DNA of 15,630 bases from B1Sed10-231 sp046483385 (GCA_046483385.1 JAWODG010000142.1:1-15630); one strand, 5' to 3'. Counted from the first letter of the stretch, positions 1 to 6,638 are shown. The notes: a model not told the origin generated them from the letters alone. Made by a program: numbers and translations.

Positions 1-2039
1 AGGCCCTGCACGCCGCCGTCGGCCCCGGTCAGCCGCACCTTATGCCGTTCCCACATCCGACCTTCGTGATCCCTGAACGCCGAACCGATGGAGAAGCCGG
101 GGCGCTCCCCGTTGTCTACAAAGCGCCTGTCGTCCTCGGTGAACGTTTCGGCCAATGCCTCCGGGTAGAGGTCCGCATCAGTCTTCCCAATGAGTTCGGG
201 CGGCTCCAGCCCCACACTCTCGGCCCATCCGGGATCGGCCCAGGCATAGGTCAGATCCGCATCCTTGAGGAGCATCCGGCACGTGTGTCCATCACGGTCC
301 GGAATGTGGTCCAGAGCCCGGGCAAAGAATGCGCGAGGGCGCCCCTCCTCGTCCCGGATCCACACCTCTCCGGCGAACGACGTCGGCCCGCTGCTTTCCG
401 CGGCCACAGCCGTGCGCCGCTCGCACACCCTCACGTGCCGCCCTCCGTCCCCGGCCACCCGGTATTCCAGTGTGCACTGCCGTGTCTGCCCTGCCTCCAG
501 TCGAGCCTGAGCTTCCGCGACCGCCACGGCATCGTTCGGATGGACCCTGCCCACAAAGACCGGCCCTTGGCCGAGCGTCAGCTCCTCTTCTGCAACCCCC
601 AGGGCCAGGGCGGTCCAGGGGCTCAAGTAGCTGAACTCCTGCGCGTCCGTGTCATAGACGTAAGTGTAATCGGGAACGGTTCCGGCAAAGGGTGGATGGT
701 CGGGGGCTTCCGCGTCGTCGGACCACCCCCCGGGTTGCTTCTCGACGGTCTCAAACCCCACCTCGAGGGCGAACACCGTTCCATCCTCTGCACTCAGGGG
801 CGCAACGCTCACGTTCAGGGGCAGCGTGTCGCCGTAGCGGGTTACGTGCAGAAGGGCCTCCGCCTGCGCGGCCTTGCCCGCCGCCGCCTCTGCCAGCAGC
901 TCTCGACCGGCGGCACGGGCATGAGGCGGCAACAGGTGGGTGTAGTGCCGCCCCAGCATCTCCTCGGCGCCGTAGAGGTAGAGTTCGGCTGCGTCCCGGC
1001 CCCATTCGACGACCGTGCCCGCCGGGGTGAGCTCCAGTCGTGCCCTGACCCGATGGGCCGGCCGGGTCCCCTTCGGGGGGCCCCCCTCGTCCGCCCCCCG
1101 AGCTTCGACCATGGCCTTCGGCTCACCCCGTTCGTCCAGGATGGGTTTGCGCACAACGCGCAAGGTGGCGGTGCCCGTCCACGCGTCCAATGACTGCTCG
1201 GTCCGCACCTCCGGCTCGCCGCTCCGCATCACCCGACGGGCAGCCGAGCGGCGCCTCCGGGCGACGGGCTCGGACCAGAGCTGGAAGTCCGTTCCGCCTA
1301 TCAGGTCCTCCCGTCGTGCCCCGAGGCGGACCGCAAGGGCCTCGCTCACGTAGGTCACGGTCAGGTCCGCGTCCCGAACGATCACCTCGTGTTGATCCGG
1401 AGGGTGCCCGGACGTATCGGCGGTCGACTCCTTGCCGGCCAGCGGCCGACGGAGCACCTCGGACAGGACCTCGTCCAACTCGCTGGCCGGGTCCCATGCC
1501 TCCAGCAACTCGGCGGCGGGCATGCAGGCATCGTTCCTCCCGACAAGCCCGCTCGAGATGACCGCGGGGTGCATCCGCACGACCTCGAGCAGCAGATCGG
1601 CGCGCTCCGGCCGGCGTTCATAGATGCACAGGAGCGAAATTCCCCCTTCGTCCACCATGTTTTGGAGCGTCGCCTCGCCGCGGAGGATCTCCCGCAGGTT
1701 CCGGGCGGCGACGAGGTTCATGTCCACCACCACGCGCCTCTGCGCGAGCGGAGAGGAGGACAGCTCAGAGCCCAGCGCCGCTATCTCGTCAGCGCCGGCC
1801 GGGGCATCGATCGTCCGCAGCCCTCTTCCGGGCCAGACCTGGTGTAGCCGTGCGGCCGTCTCCGGGGCGAGCGCGGCAAGGGCCTGGGAGGTCCCTTCGG
1901 ACCGGCAACGAAGGAAGGCGAGAATGGTCGGCAGGGGGTCAACCCCCGGCTCCTGAATCAGGCAGGCATGGTCGCCGGGCCCCAGCAGGTCCAGCCCCTC
2001 CGGCACCTCGGGGTTCTCTCGCACCGGAATTCGAGCCAT
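1..2039 (-). CDS. MEDS-domain, multi-PAS sensory protein (3' part missing)
   Basis: The minus-strand frame stays open from an ATG at 2039 to the window edge, giving 679 codons without a stop, so the C-terminus is missing. Residues about 20-170 look like a MEDS domain (the sensory domain of DcmR-type proteins): an early GDHACLI motif, then ISLLCIYERR and VVRMHPAVI, matching the family pattern of a Cys-Tyr-(D/E)-R-R segment and a later HP motif. Four PAS-like repeats follow at about 215-315, 330-430, 455-570 and 580-679. The third is closest to the PAS_3 type (VHPNDA, then EYRV). An output domain such as a histidine kinase, GGDEF or regulator would lie beyond the edge but cannot be seen. There is no membrane segment, so it is probably cytosolic. 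A purine-rich GGAGAG lies about nine bases before the start. It is transcribed away from the metal-cluster operon. The family call is strong for PAS and moderate for MEDS; the ligand is unknown. Confidence 0.82.
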   Translation of the reverse strand, partial: MARIPVRENPEVPEGLDLLGPGDHACLIQEPGVDPLPTILAFLRCRSEGTSQALAALAPETAARLHQVWPGRGLRTIDAPAGADEIAALGSELSSSPLAQRRVVVDMNLVAARNLREILRGEATLQNMVDEGGISLLCIYERRPERADLLLEVVRMHPAVISSGLVGRNDACMPAAELLEAWDPASELDEVLSEVLRRPLAGKESTADTSGHPPDQHEVIVRDADLTVTYVSEALAVRLGARREDLIGGTDFQLWSEPVARRRRSAARRVMRSGEPEVRTEQSLDAWTGTATLRVVRKPILDERGEPKAMVEARGADEGGPPKGTRPAHRVRARLELTPAGTVVEWGRDAAELYLYGAEEMLGRHYTHLLPPHARAAGRELLAEAAAGKAAQAEALLHVTRYGDTLPLNVSVAPLSAEDGTVFALEVGFETVEKQPGGWSDDAEAPDHPPFAGTVPDYTYVYDTDAQEFSYLSPWTALALGVAEEELTLGQGPVFVGRVHPNDAVAVAEAQARLEAGQTRQCTLEYRVAGDGGRHVRVCERRTAVAAESSGPTSFAGEVWIRDEEGRPRAFFARALDHIPDRDGHTCRMLLKDADLTYAWADPGWAESVGLEPPELIGKTDADLYPEALAETFTEDDRRFVDNGERPGFSIGSAFRDHEGRMWERHKVRLTGADGGVQG

Positions 2040-2371
2040 CTCGGTTTCTCTCCAACGGTCTCTGGAAACCGGGCTGGAGCGGCACATGCGCGCCCGGACC
2101 GGCAACGTCCGGGGACAGAGATCGCATTCTGCAACGGCGCCCCGTTAATTATTGCAGCAACCGATATGCCGTGAGGCCCTCCGGCGTTCGCAAGTGCCGC
2201 GCGGCACGCGCGTGCGGTCCGCGGGCCAATATACACCGACCGGCCACTGACCGCAATCCCTGCCGCCCCGGCTGCCGGGCGGCCGGGCCTGTCTCCCCCC
2301 GGGGGCCGAAGGCCGGCGTGCTGGACAGCAGAACGCGCGGGGCAGCCTCGCGGATTCCGCAGGTTTTCGAC

Positions 2372-2401
2372 TTGCGCGGCCCGGCCGAAGCCGGCTATAA
2401 T
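2372..2401 (+). promoter_or_regulatory. Sigma-70-like promoter of the DUF134 operon
   Basis: A perfect -10 box TATAAT lies at 2396-2401 with a weak -35-like TTGCGC at 2372-2377, an 18-base spacer. Transcription would begin near 2408. This excludes the in-frame ATG at 2400 as a start and supports the ATG at 2427 with a leader of about 20 bases. Confidence 0.6.
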
Positions 2402-2414
2402 GAACATATGTTCA
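2401..2414. promoter_or_regulatory. Palindromic operator TGAACATATGTTCA
   Basis: This is a perfect 14-base inverted repeat sharing its first base with the -10 box and covering the predicted transcription start. That is the classic place for a repressor site. The most likely ligand is the DUF134 protein encoded 13 bases downstream, which would make the cluster autoregulated; this is inference. No second full copy was noticed in the window; a half-site GAACAT occurs at 6981-6986, upstream of the fused ATPase gene. Confidence 0.6.
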
Positions 2415-2426
2415 AAACCGAGAGCC

Positions 2427-2786
2427 ATGCCACGGAATAAGAAGACAAGGTTCATACGGCACCGGCCGCCCGCGTCGCTGTTCAAGCCGGCCGGCGTGCC
2501 GGCCCGCGAACTGGCACGCTGCACGCTCGAGCTCGACGAGTACGAGGCCCTGAGGCTGGCGGATTACGAGGGCCTGAGCCAGCAGGAGGTGGCCGAGCGG
2601 CTCGGTGTCTCTCGGCCGACGGTCAGCCGCATTCTCTCCCAGGCCCGGGCCACGGTGGCCCGCGCCATGGTGGAAGGTCGGGCGCTCGTCATCGAGGGTG
2701 GCCCGGTGGATTACCGGCCCCCGTTCCGTGGCGGCGGTCGCCGGCGGAGGCGGCGCGGTCGCGGCTGGCGTGGTGGCAACGGATAG
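2427..2786 (+). CDS. DUF134 family DNA-binding regulator
   Basis: This 119-residue protein has the DUF134 (PF02001) signature: an MPR start, then LELDEYEALRLADYEGL (about 34-50) and a helix-turn-helix with SQQEVAERLGVSRPTVSRIL (51-70), followed by a short basic helix and the GRALVIEGG segment. Family members are small HTH proteins, often found next to NifX-like and Mrp genes; their inducer is not established. The start at 2427 is chosen because family members begin MPR and the promoter's start site lies after the upstream ATG at 2400. The tail from residue 101 is a run of Gly and Arg (GGGRRRRRRGRGWRGGNG), which extends past the HTH core and resembles the RG-rich tracts of the following proteins. 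It is the first gene of the operon and likely its regulator. The Shine-Dalgarno is weak (GAGAG). Confidence 0.9.
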   Translation: MPRNKKTRFIRHRPPASLFKPAGVPARELARCTLELDEYEALRLADYEGLSQQEVAERLGVSRPTVSRILSQARATVARAMVEGRALVIEGGPVDYRPPFRGGGRRRRRRGRGWRGGNG

Positions 2787-2813
2787 CCCTGAGAACTTGT
2801 GGAGGTGCAAATG

Positions 2814-3023
2814 ATGCAAGGTGGAGGTGGAGCAGGCGGAGGCGCCGGAGGCGGCGCCGGCCGTGGAGGAGGCGGACGAGGACGCAAGGGCGGTTTCGCC
2901 GCCGGACCTGGCGGGAATTGCGTGTGCCCGAACTGCGGCGCCAAAAAGAAGCACCAGCGCGGAACGCCGTGCTACGAGATGGAATGTCCGAAGTGCGGTG
3001 CCAAGATGACTCGCGAACGCTGA
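2814..3023 (+). CDS. Gly-rich zinc-ribbon mini-protein
   Basis: This encodes 69 residues. Residues 1-35 are almost entirely Gly, Ala and Arg. Residues 36-61 hold six cysteines: C36-V-C38-P-N-C41-G, then C53 and C58-P-K-C61-G. The two CPxC knuckles about 17 residues apart suggest a zinc ribbon or another metal-binding fold. I recall similar small proteins next to DUF5320 and NifX-like genes, but no function is established. GGAGGT at 2801-2806 stands seven bases before the ATG at 2814; an ATG at 2811 is also possible, and a GTG at 2799 lies before the Shine-Dalgarno site and is rejected. It sits 27 bases after the regulator and is probably co-transcribed. Confidence 0.8.
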   Translation: MQGGGGAGGGAGGGAGRGGGGRGRKGGFAAGPGGNCVCPNCGAKKKHQRGTPCYEMECPKCGAKMTRER

Positions 3024-3066
3024 GACGTAACTCAACCTCAGAGGAACTCGTGAAAGGAGGTGGAGC

Positions 3067-3399
3067 ATGCCTGCTGGTGACGGAACAGGCCCGATGGGTA
3101 TGGGTCCGATGACGGGCCGTGCGGCCGGCTACTGTGCCGGCTTTAACGCGCCGGGATTCGCCAATCCGGTCGGGGGCCGCCGCTTTGCGGCCTTCGGACG
3201 GGCGCCCTACGGGGCCTACGGCGGCTACGGCCGCGTGCCGCTCCGGGCCGCGACGCCATATGGCGCGCCCTACGGTGCGTTCGGGCGGCCGGCCTACTAC
3301 GGCGGATTCGGCAGAGGCGTCGGTCGTTTCGGCGCGTTCGGCCGGGGCTTCGGCCGTGGTTTTGGCCGCGGCGGTGGTCGAGGCCGCGGACGGTGGTAG
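3067..3399 (+). CDS. DUF5320-type Gly/Tyr/Arg-rich protein, coil-less paralogue
   Basis: The 110-residue product begins MPAGDGTGPMGMGPMTGRAA and then GYCAG, the N-terminal signature of DUF5320 proteins, with one cysteine at C23. The rest is low complexity: repeated PYGA, FGR and GYG units, ending in an RG-rich tail (about 81-110). It lacks the C-terminal coiled coil seen in the next gene's product, so it is a shortened paralogue. A near-perfect Shine-Dalgarno AAAGGAGGTG (3053-3062) indicates strong translation. Function of the family is unknown; its steady placement beside NifX-like and ATPase genes suggests a part in metal-cluster handling. The composition also recalls RGG/FG low-complexity proteins, which is a resemblance only. 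Confidence 0.85.
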   Translation: MPAGDGTGPMGMGPMTGRAAGYCAGFNAPGFANPVGGRRFAAFGRAPYGAYGGYGRVPLRAATPYGAPYGAFGRPAYYGGFGRGVGRFGAFGRGFGRGFGRGGGRGRGRW

Positions 3400-3456
3400 G
3401 ACCTGATGATGTAAGTGCGTGAAACAAACGACTTCTTTCCACGAAGGAGGCAGACC

Positions 3457-3876
3457 ATGCCAGGTGGAGACGGAACAGGACCGGCCGGAATGGGCCCGAT
3501 GACGGGCCGCGCGGCCGGCTATTGCGCCGGCTACGGCGTGCCCGGTTACATGAACCCGATACCGGGTCGGGGATTCGGATACTGGGGTCGGGGTCGCGGA
3601 GGCGGCTTCGGTCGCAGGAATTGGTACTACGCCACGGGAGCGCCCGGCTGGGCCCGCGCCGCCGCCGGCTACCCGGCGTTCGGACGCGTGCCCGCCTACG
3701 GGACTCCCTATGGGGCTCCCTACGGAGCGCCCCCGGCGGCGCCGTACGGCCAGCCCTACGGGCAGGCGGCCACGAGGGAGCAGGAACTGGACGCCCTCAA
3801 GGCCCAGGCCGAGTACCTGGAGGACTCCCTTGACGGTATACGGGAGCGCATCCAGGAACTGGAGTCCGAAGAGTGA
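3457..3876 (+). CDS. DUF5320 protein with C-terminal coiled coil
   Basis: The 139-residue product starts MPGGDGTGPAGMGPMTGRAA-GYCAG, nearly identical over the first 25 residues to the preceding paralogue and with the same single early cysteine (C23). A Gly/Tyr/Pro-rich middle (about 26-105, with PYGAPYGAP-type repeats) leads to a charged heptad-like helix at about 107-139 (LDALKAQAEYLEDSLDGIRE, then RIQELESEE), the usual DUF5320 end. AAGGAGG at 3444-3450, six bases before the ATG at 3457, fixes the start; an ATG-like start further upstream at 3415 lies before the ribosome site. The two DUF5320 genes look like a tandem duplication in which one copy lacks the coil. The coil probably mediates oligomerization. 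Confidence 0.88.
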   Translation: MPGGDGTGPAGMGPMTGRAAGYCAGYGVPGYMNPIPGRGFGYWGRGRGGGFGRRNWYYATGAPGWARAAAGYPAFGRVPAYGTPYGAPYGAPPAAPYGQPYGQAATREQELDALKAQAEYLEDSLDGIRERIQELESEE

Positions 3877-3899
3877 GCAAGTAGAACGGGGAAGACGAA

Positions 3900-3928
3900 G
3901 GGCCGGGGCGCCTTCGGTGCTCCGGCCC
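3900..3928 (+). terminator. Stable UUCG-loop hairpin between DUF5320 and NifX-ferredoxin genes
   Basis: A 12-base-pair stem (3900-3911 with 3917-3928, two G-U pairs) encloses a CTTCG loop. No T-run follows, so a full rho-independent terminator is unlikely. It may instead attenuate or act as an RNA-stability element that sets different levels for the short Gly-rich genes and the genes after it. Confidence 0.5.
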
Positions 3929-3971
3929 AACCCTGAAAAACCGTGAGAATTGTGCGGCGGGCCGGCCCGCC

Positions 3972-4907
3972 ATGGATACCATGAGAATAGCAGTCACGGC
4001 CACGGGACCGACTTTGGACGACAGGGTGGACCCCCGCTTCGGGCGGTGCGCCTACTTTCTTCTCATCGACCCGGAATCGCAGGATGTGCAGCCGCTGGAG
4101 AACCCGAGTTCCTCGGAGCCCAGCGGCGCGGGCATACAGGCGGCCCAGTTCGTGGCCGAGCAGGGCGCGGACGTGGTGCTGACCGGCAACTGCGGTCCCA
4201 ACGCCTTCCGCACGCTTGAGGCGGCGGGGGTGCAGGTTATCGTGGGGGTGGGCGGCACGGTACGGGAGGCCGTGGAACAGTTGCAGGCCGGGGGCATGTC
4301 GGCCGCGGGTCAGCCCAACGTGCCGGACCACTTCGGCACGCAGGGCGCCCCGCAGCAGCCCGGAGCACCGACCGGGAGCGGCTCACAGCCCACGCCGGGG
4401 ACCGGTGTCGGCGCCCCCATTGGGCGCGGCATGGGCGGCGGTATGGGGCGTGGCGCCGGTGGTGGCCGCGGCGGTGGAATGGGCCGGGGCGGCGGAGGCG
4501 GCGGTGGTATGGGCCGCGGAGCCGGAGGCGGCCGGGGCGGCGGAATGGGCCGAGGGGCCGGCATGATGGGCGTCTGGCCGGTCGGGCAGGGCGCGATGCC
4601 CACCCCGCCACCCGCAGGCCAGACCGCGGGGGACGAACTGACTGTGCTGAAGCAGCAGGCCGCCGAACTGGAGAATCAGTTGGGAGCCATCCAGCAGCGC
4701 ATAGAGGAGCTGGAAAGCGGCGGTTCGCCGCTGGTGGCCGTCGTGAATCAGGATGAGTGCACCGGCTGTGGCGTGTGTGCCGAGGTCTGCCCCACGGGCG
4801 CCATCGCCGCGGACGACGTGGCGCGTATTGAGGCGTCTGCCTGTACGGGCTGCGCGCAGTGCGTGCCGGAATGCCCGCAGGGCGCGATTTCCATAACCAA
4901 GAGATGA
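3972..4907 (+). CDS. NifX-like / DUF5320-like module / 2x[4Fe-4S] ferredoxin fusion
   Basis: The 311-residue protein has three parts. Residues 1-109 are a NifX/NafY-type domain (PF02579): MRIAVTATG, VDPRFGRCAYF, a GADVVLTGNCGPNAF segment and a VGVGGTVREAVEQL end. Residues about 110-220 are Gly-rich with MGRG repeats. Residues 220-249 form a coiled coil (DELTVLKQQAAELENQLGAI, then QQRIEELESG) closely resembling the end of the DUF5320 protein encoded upstream. Residues 254-311 are a bacterial ferredoxin with C263-x2-C266-x2-C269-x3-C273 and C291-x2-C294-x2-C297-x3-C301, each final Cys followed by Pro, for two [4Fe-4S] clusters. It may bind a metal cluster and pass electrons. The start could instead be the ATG at 3981 (MRIAVTA), which fits the family better; no clear ribosome site separates them. 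Confidence 0.87.
   Translation: MDTMRIAVTATGPTLDDRVDPRFGRCAYFLLIDPESQDVQPLENPSSSEPSGAGIQAAQFVAEQGADVVLTGNCGPNAFRTLEAAGVQVIVGVGGTVREAVEQLQAGGMSAAGQPNVPDHFGTQGAPQQPGAPTGSGSQPTPGTGVGAPIGRGMGGGMGRGAGGGRGGGMGRGGGGGGGMGRGAGGGRGGGMGRGAGMMGVWPVGQGAMPTPPPAGQTAGDELTVLKQQAAELENQLGAIQQRIEELESGGSPLVAVVNQDECTGCGVCAEVCPTGAIAADDVARIEASACTGCAQCVPECPQGAISITKR
4440..4571 (+). repeat. In-frame 66-base tandem repeat (two units) in the Gly-rich linker
   Basis: Codons for residues 157-173 and 179-195 encode the same 17 residues (GMGRGAGGGRGGGMGRG) at a period of 22 codons. Unit one is 4440-4505, unit two 4506-4571. Third positions differ in several codons, so the duplication is either not very recent or is kept at the protein level. 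Confidence 0.8.
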
Positions 4908-4939
4908 CGTTCAACACAGGACTGGAAGGAAGCAACACT

Positions 4940-5299
4940 ATGAAACTGTGCATCACGAGTCAGGGAGATGACCTGTCCGCCGACGTGGACCCCCGGTTCG
5001 GCCGGGCCCGGTACTTCATCATCTACGATGACGAAACCGAGGAGCACGAGGTCGTTGACAACGAGCAGAACATGAACGCCGCCGGCGGGGCCGGGGTGCA
5101 GTCGGCCACCAACGTCGTGGACATGGGCTGCGACTGGGTCATCAGCGGTCACATGGGGCCCAAGGCACTGTCCGTGCTGAAGGCGGGTGACGTAAAGATA
5201 GCCGTCGGTGCCGAGGGCACCGTCGAGGAGGCCATCCAGGCCTTCCAGGACGGAGAACTGGAAGAAGTGGAAGACGCCGACGTCTCCTCCCGCTGGTAA
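4940..5299 (+). CDS. NifX/NafY-like metal-cluster-binding protein
   Basis: The product has 119 residues and is a single PF02579 (Nitro_FeMo-Co) domain: MKLCITSQGDDL, VDPRFGRARYFII (17-29), GAGVQSATNV, GCDWVISGHMGPKALSVL and a VGAEGTVEEAIQAF end. Family members carry iron-molybdenum-type or other heterometal clusters during cofactor assembly. The C-terminus is strongly acidic. AAGGAAG at 4926-4932, seven bases before the ATG, fixes the start. It lies 32 bases after the NifX-ferredoxin gene, whose N-terminal domain it resembles, and is likely in the same operon. The metal cannot be inferred from sequence. Confidence 0.9.
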   Translation: MKLCITSQGDDLSADVDPRFGRARYFIIYDDETEEHEVVDNEQNMNAAGGAGVQSATNVVDMGCDWVISGHMGPKALSVLKAGDVKIAVGAEGTVEEAIQAFQDGELEEVEDADVSSRW

Positions 5300-5336
5300 A
5301 CTGCGGGACAACTCCCGGCTATAGAGGGGACCTCAG

Positions 5337-6203
5337 ATGCAAGAACCGCAGACTGATCCCGCGCAGGCGCAACGGGAGCGACAGCGCCAGCAGGAGAAGC
5401 TGAAGGAGCGGATGGGGCGCATTCGCCACAAAATAGTCGTGCTGTCCGGAAAGGGCGGCGTGGGCAAGAGCACCGTGGCGGCCAACCTGGCCGTCGCCCT
5501 GGCCGGTGAGCGCCGGAAGGTGGGCCTGCTTGACGCCGATTTTCACGGCCCCAGCGTGCCCAAGCTTCTTGACCTCGAGCGCTCCCAGGTCATGTCCGAC
5601 GGCGAGAACATCATGCCCGCCACCTACGGCCCGGACCTGAGGGTGATGTCCATCGCCTTTCTGGTCCAGGACCCCGACGAGGCGGTCATCTGGCGGGGGC
5701 CGTTGAAGATGAACGTGCTGCGCCAGCTTCTGGCGGACGTGGACTGGGGCGAGCTGGACTGCCTGGTGGTGGACCTGCCGCCCGGCACCGGGGACGAGCC
5801 CCTGAGCATCTGCCAGCTTATCCCCGAGGCGACCGGCGGCATCGTGGTGACCACCCCGCAGGACCTCTCGGTCTCCGACGTGCGCAAATGCATCACGTTC
5901 TGCCGCAAGCTGGAACTGCCCGTGCTGGGCGTTCTGGAGAACATGAGCGGTTTCATCTGTCCCAACTGCGGGCAGGAAGCCCACATCTTCGGCCAGGGCG
6001 GCGGGCGTGCGCTGGCCGATGACATGGACGTGCCCTTTCTGGGCGGCGTCCCGATAGACCCGAACGTTGTGCGCGCTTCCGACGAGGGAGAGCCCTTCGT
6101 CGCGCGCGATCCCGATAGTCCGGCGGCACAGGCATTTCTGGAAGCCGTGGCGCCGATAACTGCCATAGTGAGCGAAGGACATGAGGAAGAGAGCGAGTCA
6201 TGA
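5337..6203 (+). CDS. Mrp/NBP35 family P-loop Fe-S cluster carrier ATPase
   Basis: The 288-residue protein has a charged Gln/Arg-rich N-terminal helix (1-30), a deviant Walker A GKGGVGKST (38-46), the LLDADFHGPS switch (64-73), DLPPGTGDE (146-154), and a CPNC pair (C208, C211) after ENMSGF. These are the marks of Mrp/ApbC/NBP35 ATPases, where the CxxC pair of a dimer holds a bridging [4Fe-4S] cluster for delivery to target proteins. Length is normal for the short form without the N-terminal MIP18-like domain. An AGAGGGGA site precedes the ATG. The stop overlaps the next gene by four bases (ATGA), implying translational coupling with the NifX-like protein. Cytosolic. Within this cluster it may load a heterometal cluster rather than plain [4Fe-4S]; that is inference. 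Confidence 0.93.
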   Translation: MQEPQTDPAQAQRERQRQQEKLKERMGRIRHKIVVLSGKGGVGKSTVAANLAVALAGERRKVGLLDADFHGPSVPKLLDLERSQVMSDGENIMPATYGPDLRVMSIAFLVQDPDEAVIWRGPLKMNVLRQLLADVDWGELDCLVVDLPPGTGDEPLSICQLIPEATGGIVVTTPQDLSVSDVRKCITFCRKLELPVLGVLENMSGFICPNCGQEAHIFGQGGGRALADDMDVPFLGGVPIDPNVVRASDEGEPFVARDPDSPAAQAFLEAVAPITAIVSEGHEEESES

Positions 6204-6538
6204 AAGTTGCGATACCGCTGGCCGACGGCCGGCTGGCCATGCACTTTGGGCACTGCCAGGAGTTCGCCCTGTTTGAGATAGGCGACGACGGCGCGGGCAT
6301 AGTCGATTCGGAGACCCTGGAGGCGCCGCCCCACCAGCCCGGCCTGCTGCCCAAATGGCTGCAGGAGAATGGTGCGGACACCATCATCGCCGGCGGCATG
6401 GGCCGCCGCGCGCAGGCGCTGTTCTCCCGGGGCGGCATAGACGTCGTGGTGGGGGCCCCGGCCCTCGAACCGCGTCGCATCGTGGAGGAATACCTGGAGG
6501 GCTCCCTGGAGACGGGCGAGAACATCTGCGACCACTGA
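6200..6538 (+). CDS. NifX-like protein with HFGHC motif
   Basis: The 112-residue product is the third PF02579-type protein here. It differs from the other two in having MHFGHCQEFALFEI (14-27, with H15, H18 and C19 as possible metal ligands), PPHQPGLLPKWL (43-54), IIAGGMGRRAQALF (62-75) and a C-terminal GENICDH with a second Cys-His pair. This subtype is familiar from clusters with Mrp-type ATPases related to the ORP system. The start codon overlaps the stop of the ATPase gene (ATGA), with GAGGAAGAG upstream, so the two proteins are probably made in fixed ratio and may be partners. It is the last gene before the 479-base gap. Confidence 0.9.
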   Translation: MKVAIPLADGRLAMHFGHCQEFALFEIGDDGAGIVDSETLEAPPHQPGLLPKWLQENGADTIIAGGMGRRAQALFSRGGIDVVVGAPALEPRRIVEEYLEGSLETGENICDH

Positions 6539-6615
6539 GTGAGGGCGCCACTTTGGCCTTGAGAACCGCCCCACGTGCAGGAAGTGCAGGCAAGACACCC
6601 GTTGGGTTCCTCCTG

Positions 6616-6635
6616 CCGGCCGCTCAAGCGGCCGG
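6616..6635 (+). terminator. Strong hairpin after the first gene block
   Basis: CCGGCCGC and GCGGCCGG pair around a TCAA loop. The stem is perfect over eight G-C pairs but only TT follows, so if it ends transcription it is not a textbook rho-independent terminator. Its place 77 bases after the NifX-like stop suggests an end or processing point of the first transcript. Confidence 0.4.
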
Positions 6636-6638
6636 TTC

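Larger units (their letters stand above)
2040..2426. other. Divergent intergenic region
   Basis: No gene is seen in these 387 bases between the PAS protein and the DUF134 gene. The part near 2145-2165 is AT-rich against a GC-rich background and could hold the promoter of the minus-strand gene, but no clear -35/-10 pair stands out. A perfect 14-base palindrome, GTGCCGCGCGGCAC, lies at 2194-2207. The right end carries the promoter and operator listed separately. Confidence 0.5.

Noticed and set aside
42..1193. Long plus-strand open frame of 383 codons
   Set aside because: It lies opposite the minus-strand multi-PAS frame, which is open over the whole interval and shows clear PAS motifs. The plus-strand translation has no recognizable domain; it is a shadow of high GC content.
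2689..3930. 413-codon minus-strand open frame
   Set aside because: It is antisense to the zinc-ribbon and DUF5320 genes, which have strong ribosome sites and family motifs.
4440..4571. CRISPR-like or non-coding repeat array
   Set aside because: The repeat is in frame inside a Gly-rich protein linker, has two units without spacers, and is explained by the protein sequence.
3972..6538. Nitrogenase cofactor operon
   Set aside because: NifX-like domains alone do not show nitrogen fixation. No NifB radical-SAM, NifE/N, NifH or NifDK is present, and PF02579 proteins are widespread outside nif clusters.
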